A stretch of 12,846 bases of DNA. Origin: Thermodesulfobacteriota bacterium. GTDB taxonomy: Bacteria > Desulfobacterota > DSM-4660 > Desulfatiglandales > HGW-15. The first letter of the stretch is position 1. Each line of letters starts with the position of its first letter. Under the pieces are notes generated by a model. The model searched no databases. It was given only the letters and a program-made list of their open reading frames with translations, and was not told where the DNA came from. The stretch lies in the NCBI GenBank assembly GCA_025454125.1, contig JALOPA010000008.1, forward strand, positions 1-12,846, in the 5' to 3' direction. The translations under genes and the position numbers were made by a program. Below are positions 11,908-12,846 of the stretch, piece after piece.

Positions 11908-12846
11908 ATGAGATCAAAAGCTTTTCTTCACCTTCTGACCTTGAGCCTCTTTGCGGGAGGTCTGCTGTGTGCCGCCCCTCCCTGCCTGGCGGAAGGAAGC
12001 TCAGGCAACCCTGAAGAGGCGAAGATCTTGTCTGCCGACGCTCTTTTGGCCCAGGGCCGTGATTCCTCGAAGAAAGGGGCCTTTGCATCGGCCGCCTCCA
12101 CGTGGGCCGAAGCGGCGAAACTCTTCGATCAGGCTGGAAACAAATCAAGGCAGGCTGAGGCCCTTACCCGGCTGTCCCAAGCCTACCAGGGGTTGGGGCA
12201 GCATCAGGACGGTCTTAAGGCCGCGGAAAAAGCTCTGCTTCTTGCGCAGCAGGAGAAAAACGAAAAGCAGAGGGCTGAAGCCCTGTGCGCCCTTGGAAGC
12301 CTTTTCACCAGCCTGGGGGAGAACGAGAGAGCGCAACGGCACATCGAGGAGGGGATCCGGATTGCAGGAGGCCTCGGCGATCCGGACCTCCGGGCCAGGC
12401 TCCTCAACAACCTGGGCAACGCTCTGGCTGCTCAAAGGCGATGGGAAGAAGCGCTCCGGGCCTATCAGGACAGCGCCTCAACGCTTCAGGTGGGAACTGC
12501 GGCAGCCCTGGCTGCGGTCAACAGCGCCTTCGTGTGTGTCAGCCTGGGGCGATATGGAGAAGCCAGATCTCTCGTCGACCAAGCGCTCCTTCTCACCCGC
12601 GGTCTGGAGGATTCCTACACCAAGGCCCATGCCCTCATCAACGCCGGGCTGCTTTGCAGCGACCTCCGCTCCCACCTGGCCGATCAGGCCTTCCCCTTGA
12701 CCCTTCTGTCTTCTCAAGCGCTCGCTCAGGCGGCCCAGGTCGGTCACGCCATAGAGGATTCGCGGACTCTGTCCTATGCCTACGGGTATCTCGGGAACCT
12801 CTATGAAAGCGAGGGCCGACGGGAAGAGGCTCTGGAGCTGACCACC
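11908..12846 (+). CDS. Exported TPR protein, 3' end outside window; candidate CHAT-domain protein
   Basis: An open frame of 313 codons without a stop, running off the right edge. Its ATG follows the TpsB TGA without a gap (TGAATG), so it belongs to the operon and is probably translated by reinitiation. An N-terminal signal peptide is present (MRSKAFLHLLTLSLFAGGLL, likely cut after PCLA at 28). From about 38 onward the chain is tandem TPR-type helix pairs: AEALTRLSQAYQGLGQHQDG (83-102), AEALCALGSLFTSLGENERA (123-142), LLNNLGNALAAQRRWEEA (165-182), a degenerate pair near 200-225, and LSYAYGYLGNLYESEGRREE (288-307). They are of the 40-residue-spaced TPR_12 kind. Family knowledge: TPR arrays of this type next to TpsA/TpsB genes often end in a CHAT (caspase-HetF-associated) peptidase domain. 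The C-terminus is not visible, so this is a prediction. Alternatives are a plain TPR scaffold or a regulatory TPR protein. Confidence 0.85.
   Translation, partial: MRSKAFLHLLTLSLFAGGLLCAAPPCLAEGSSGNPEEAKILSADALLAQGRDSSKKGAFASAASTWAEAAKLFDQAGNKSRQAEALTRLSQAYQGLGQHQDGLKAAEKALLLAQQEKNEKQRAEALCALGSLFTSLGENERAQRHIEEGIRIAGGLGDPDLRARLLNNLGNALAAQRRWEEALRAYQDSASTLQVGTAAALAAVNSAFVCVSLGRYGEARSLVDQALLLTRGLEDSYTKAHALINAGLLCSDLRSHLADQAFPLTLLSSQALAQAAQVGHAIEDSRTLSYAYGYLGNLYESEGRREEALELTT

Noticed and set aside
11951..12700. 249-residue frame overlapping the TPR gene in another plus-strand frame
   Set aside because: Composition is Arg/Pro/Ser-rich, typical of an off-frame read; the frame from 11908 has a signal peptide and TPR pattern and directly follows tpsB.

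Overview
The window looks like chromosomal DNA from a moderately GC-rich Gram-negative bacterium. The best guess is a Desulfobacterota (former deltaproteobacteria) member. This rests on the secreted beta-helix protein with its Omp85-type transporter (outer membrane required), an unusual CoA-diphosphatase-like Nudix protein, a pair of cytidylate-kinase-like proteins ending in BON domains, and a FecR-domain protein. The lineage is an inference from gene content, not from a marker gene. No rRNA, tRNA, CRISPR array, transposase or phage gene is visible.

Layout, left to right. Positions 52-1588 (minus): a Nudix hydrolase followed, with a 14-bp overlap, by a membrane-anchored TPR protein, both probably read from a good sigma70-type promoter at 1633-1661. 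Positions 1792-2811 (plus): an exported FecR-domain protein with a long Lys/Pro/Glu-rich tail. Positions 2861-3043 (minus): a tiny secreted or lipoprotein-like gene with a near-perfect Shine-Dalgarno. Positions 3079-3312: an array of six short perfect or near-perfect hairpins, two of them the dispersed REP-like 'TTCCCGC...GCGGGAA' type. Positions 3352-4557 (minus): a class-III PLP aminotransferase of the acetylornithine type. Positions 4719-4756: a large hairpin. Positions 4764-6421 (minus): two tandem paralogues, each a cytidylate-kinase-like domain plus a C-terminal BON domain. Positions 6660-6833 (minus): a 57-residue ORF with a strong ribosome binding site. Positions 6834-7267: a non-coding region carrying a promoter.

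From 7268 to the right edge (plus) there is a tightly packed three-gene operon. It encodes a two-partner-secretion exoprotein (TpsA, with haemagglutination-activity domain and beta-helix), its ShlB/FhaC-type transporter (TpsB; GTGA overlap), and an exported TPR protein that starts directly at the TpsB stop codon and runs off the window. From family knowledge, TpsA proteins with this NPxG and C-terminal signature, found in cyanobacteria and some deltaproteobacteria, are often encoded with TpsB and with TPR-CHAT (caspase-like) proteins. The cut-off gene is therefore a candidate CHAT-domain protein, but its C-terminus is outside the window.

Functionally, the right half is an envelope or surface module: exported adhesin-like protein, outer-membrane transporter, secreted TPR protein. 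The FecR-domain protein and the small exported protein may belong to the same envelope theme. The kinase-BON pair is the least understood part and, with the secretion operon, is the most rewarding to follow up.
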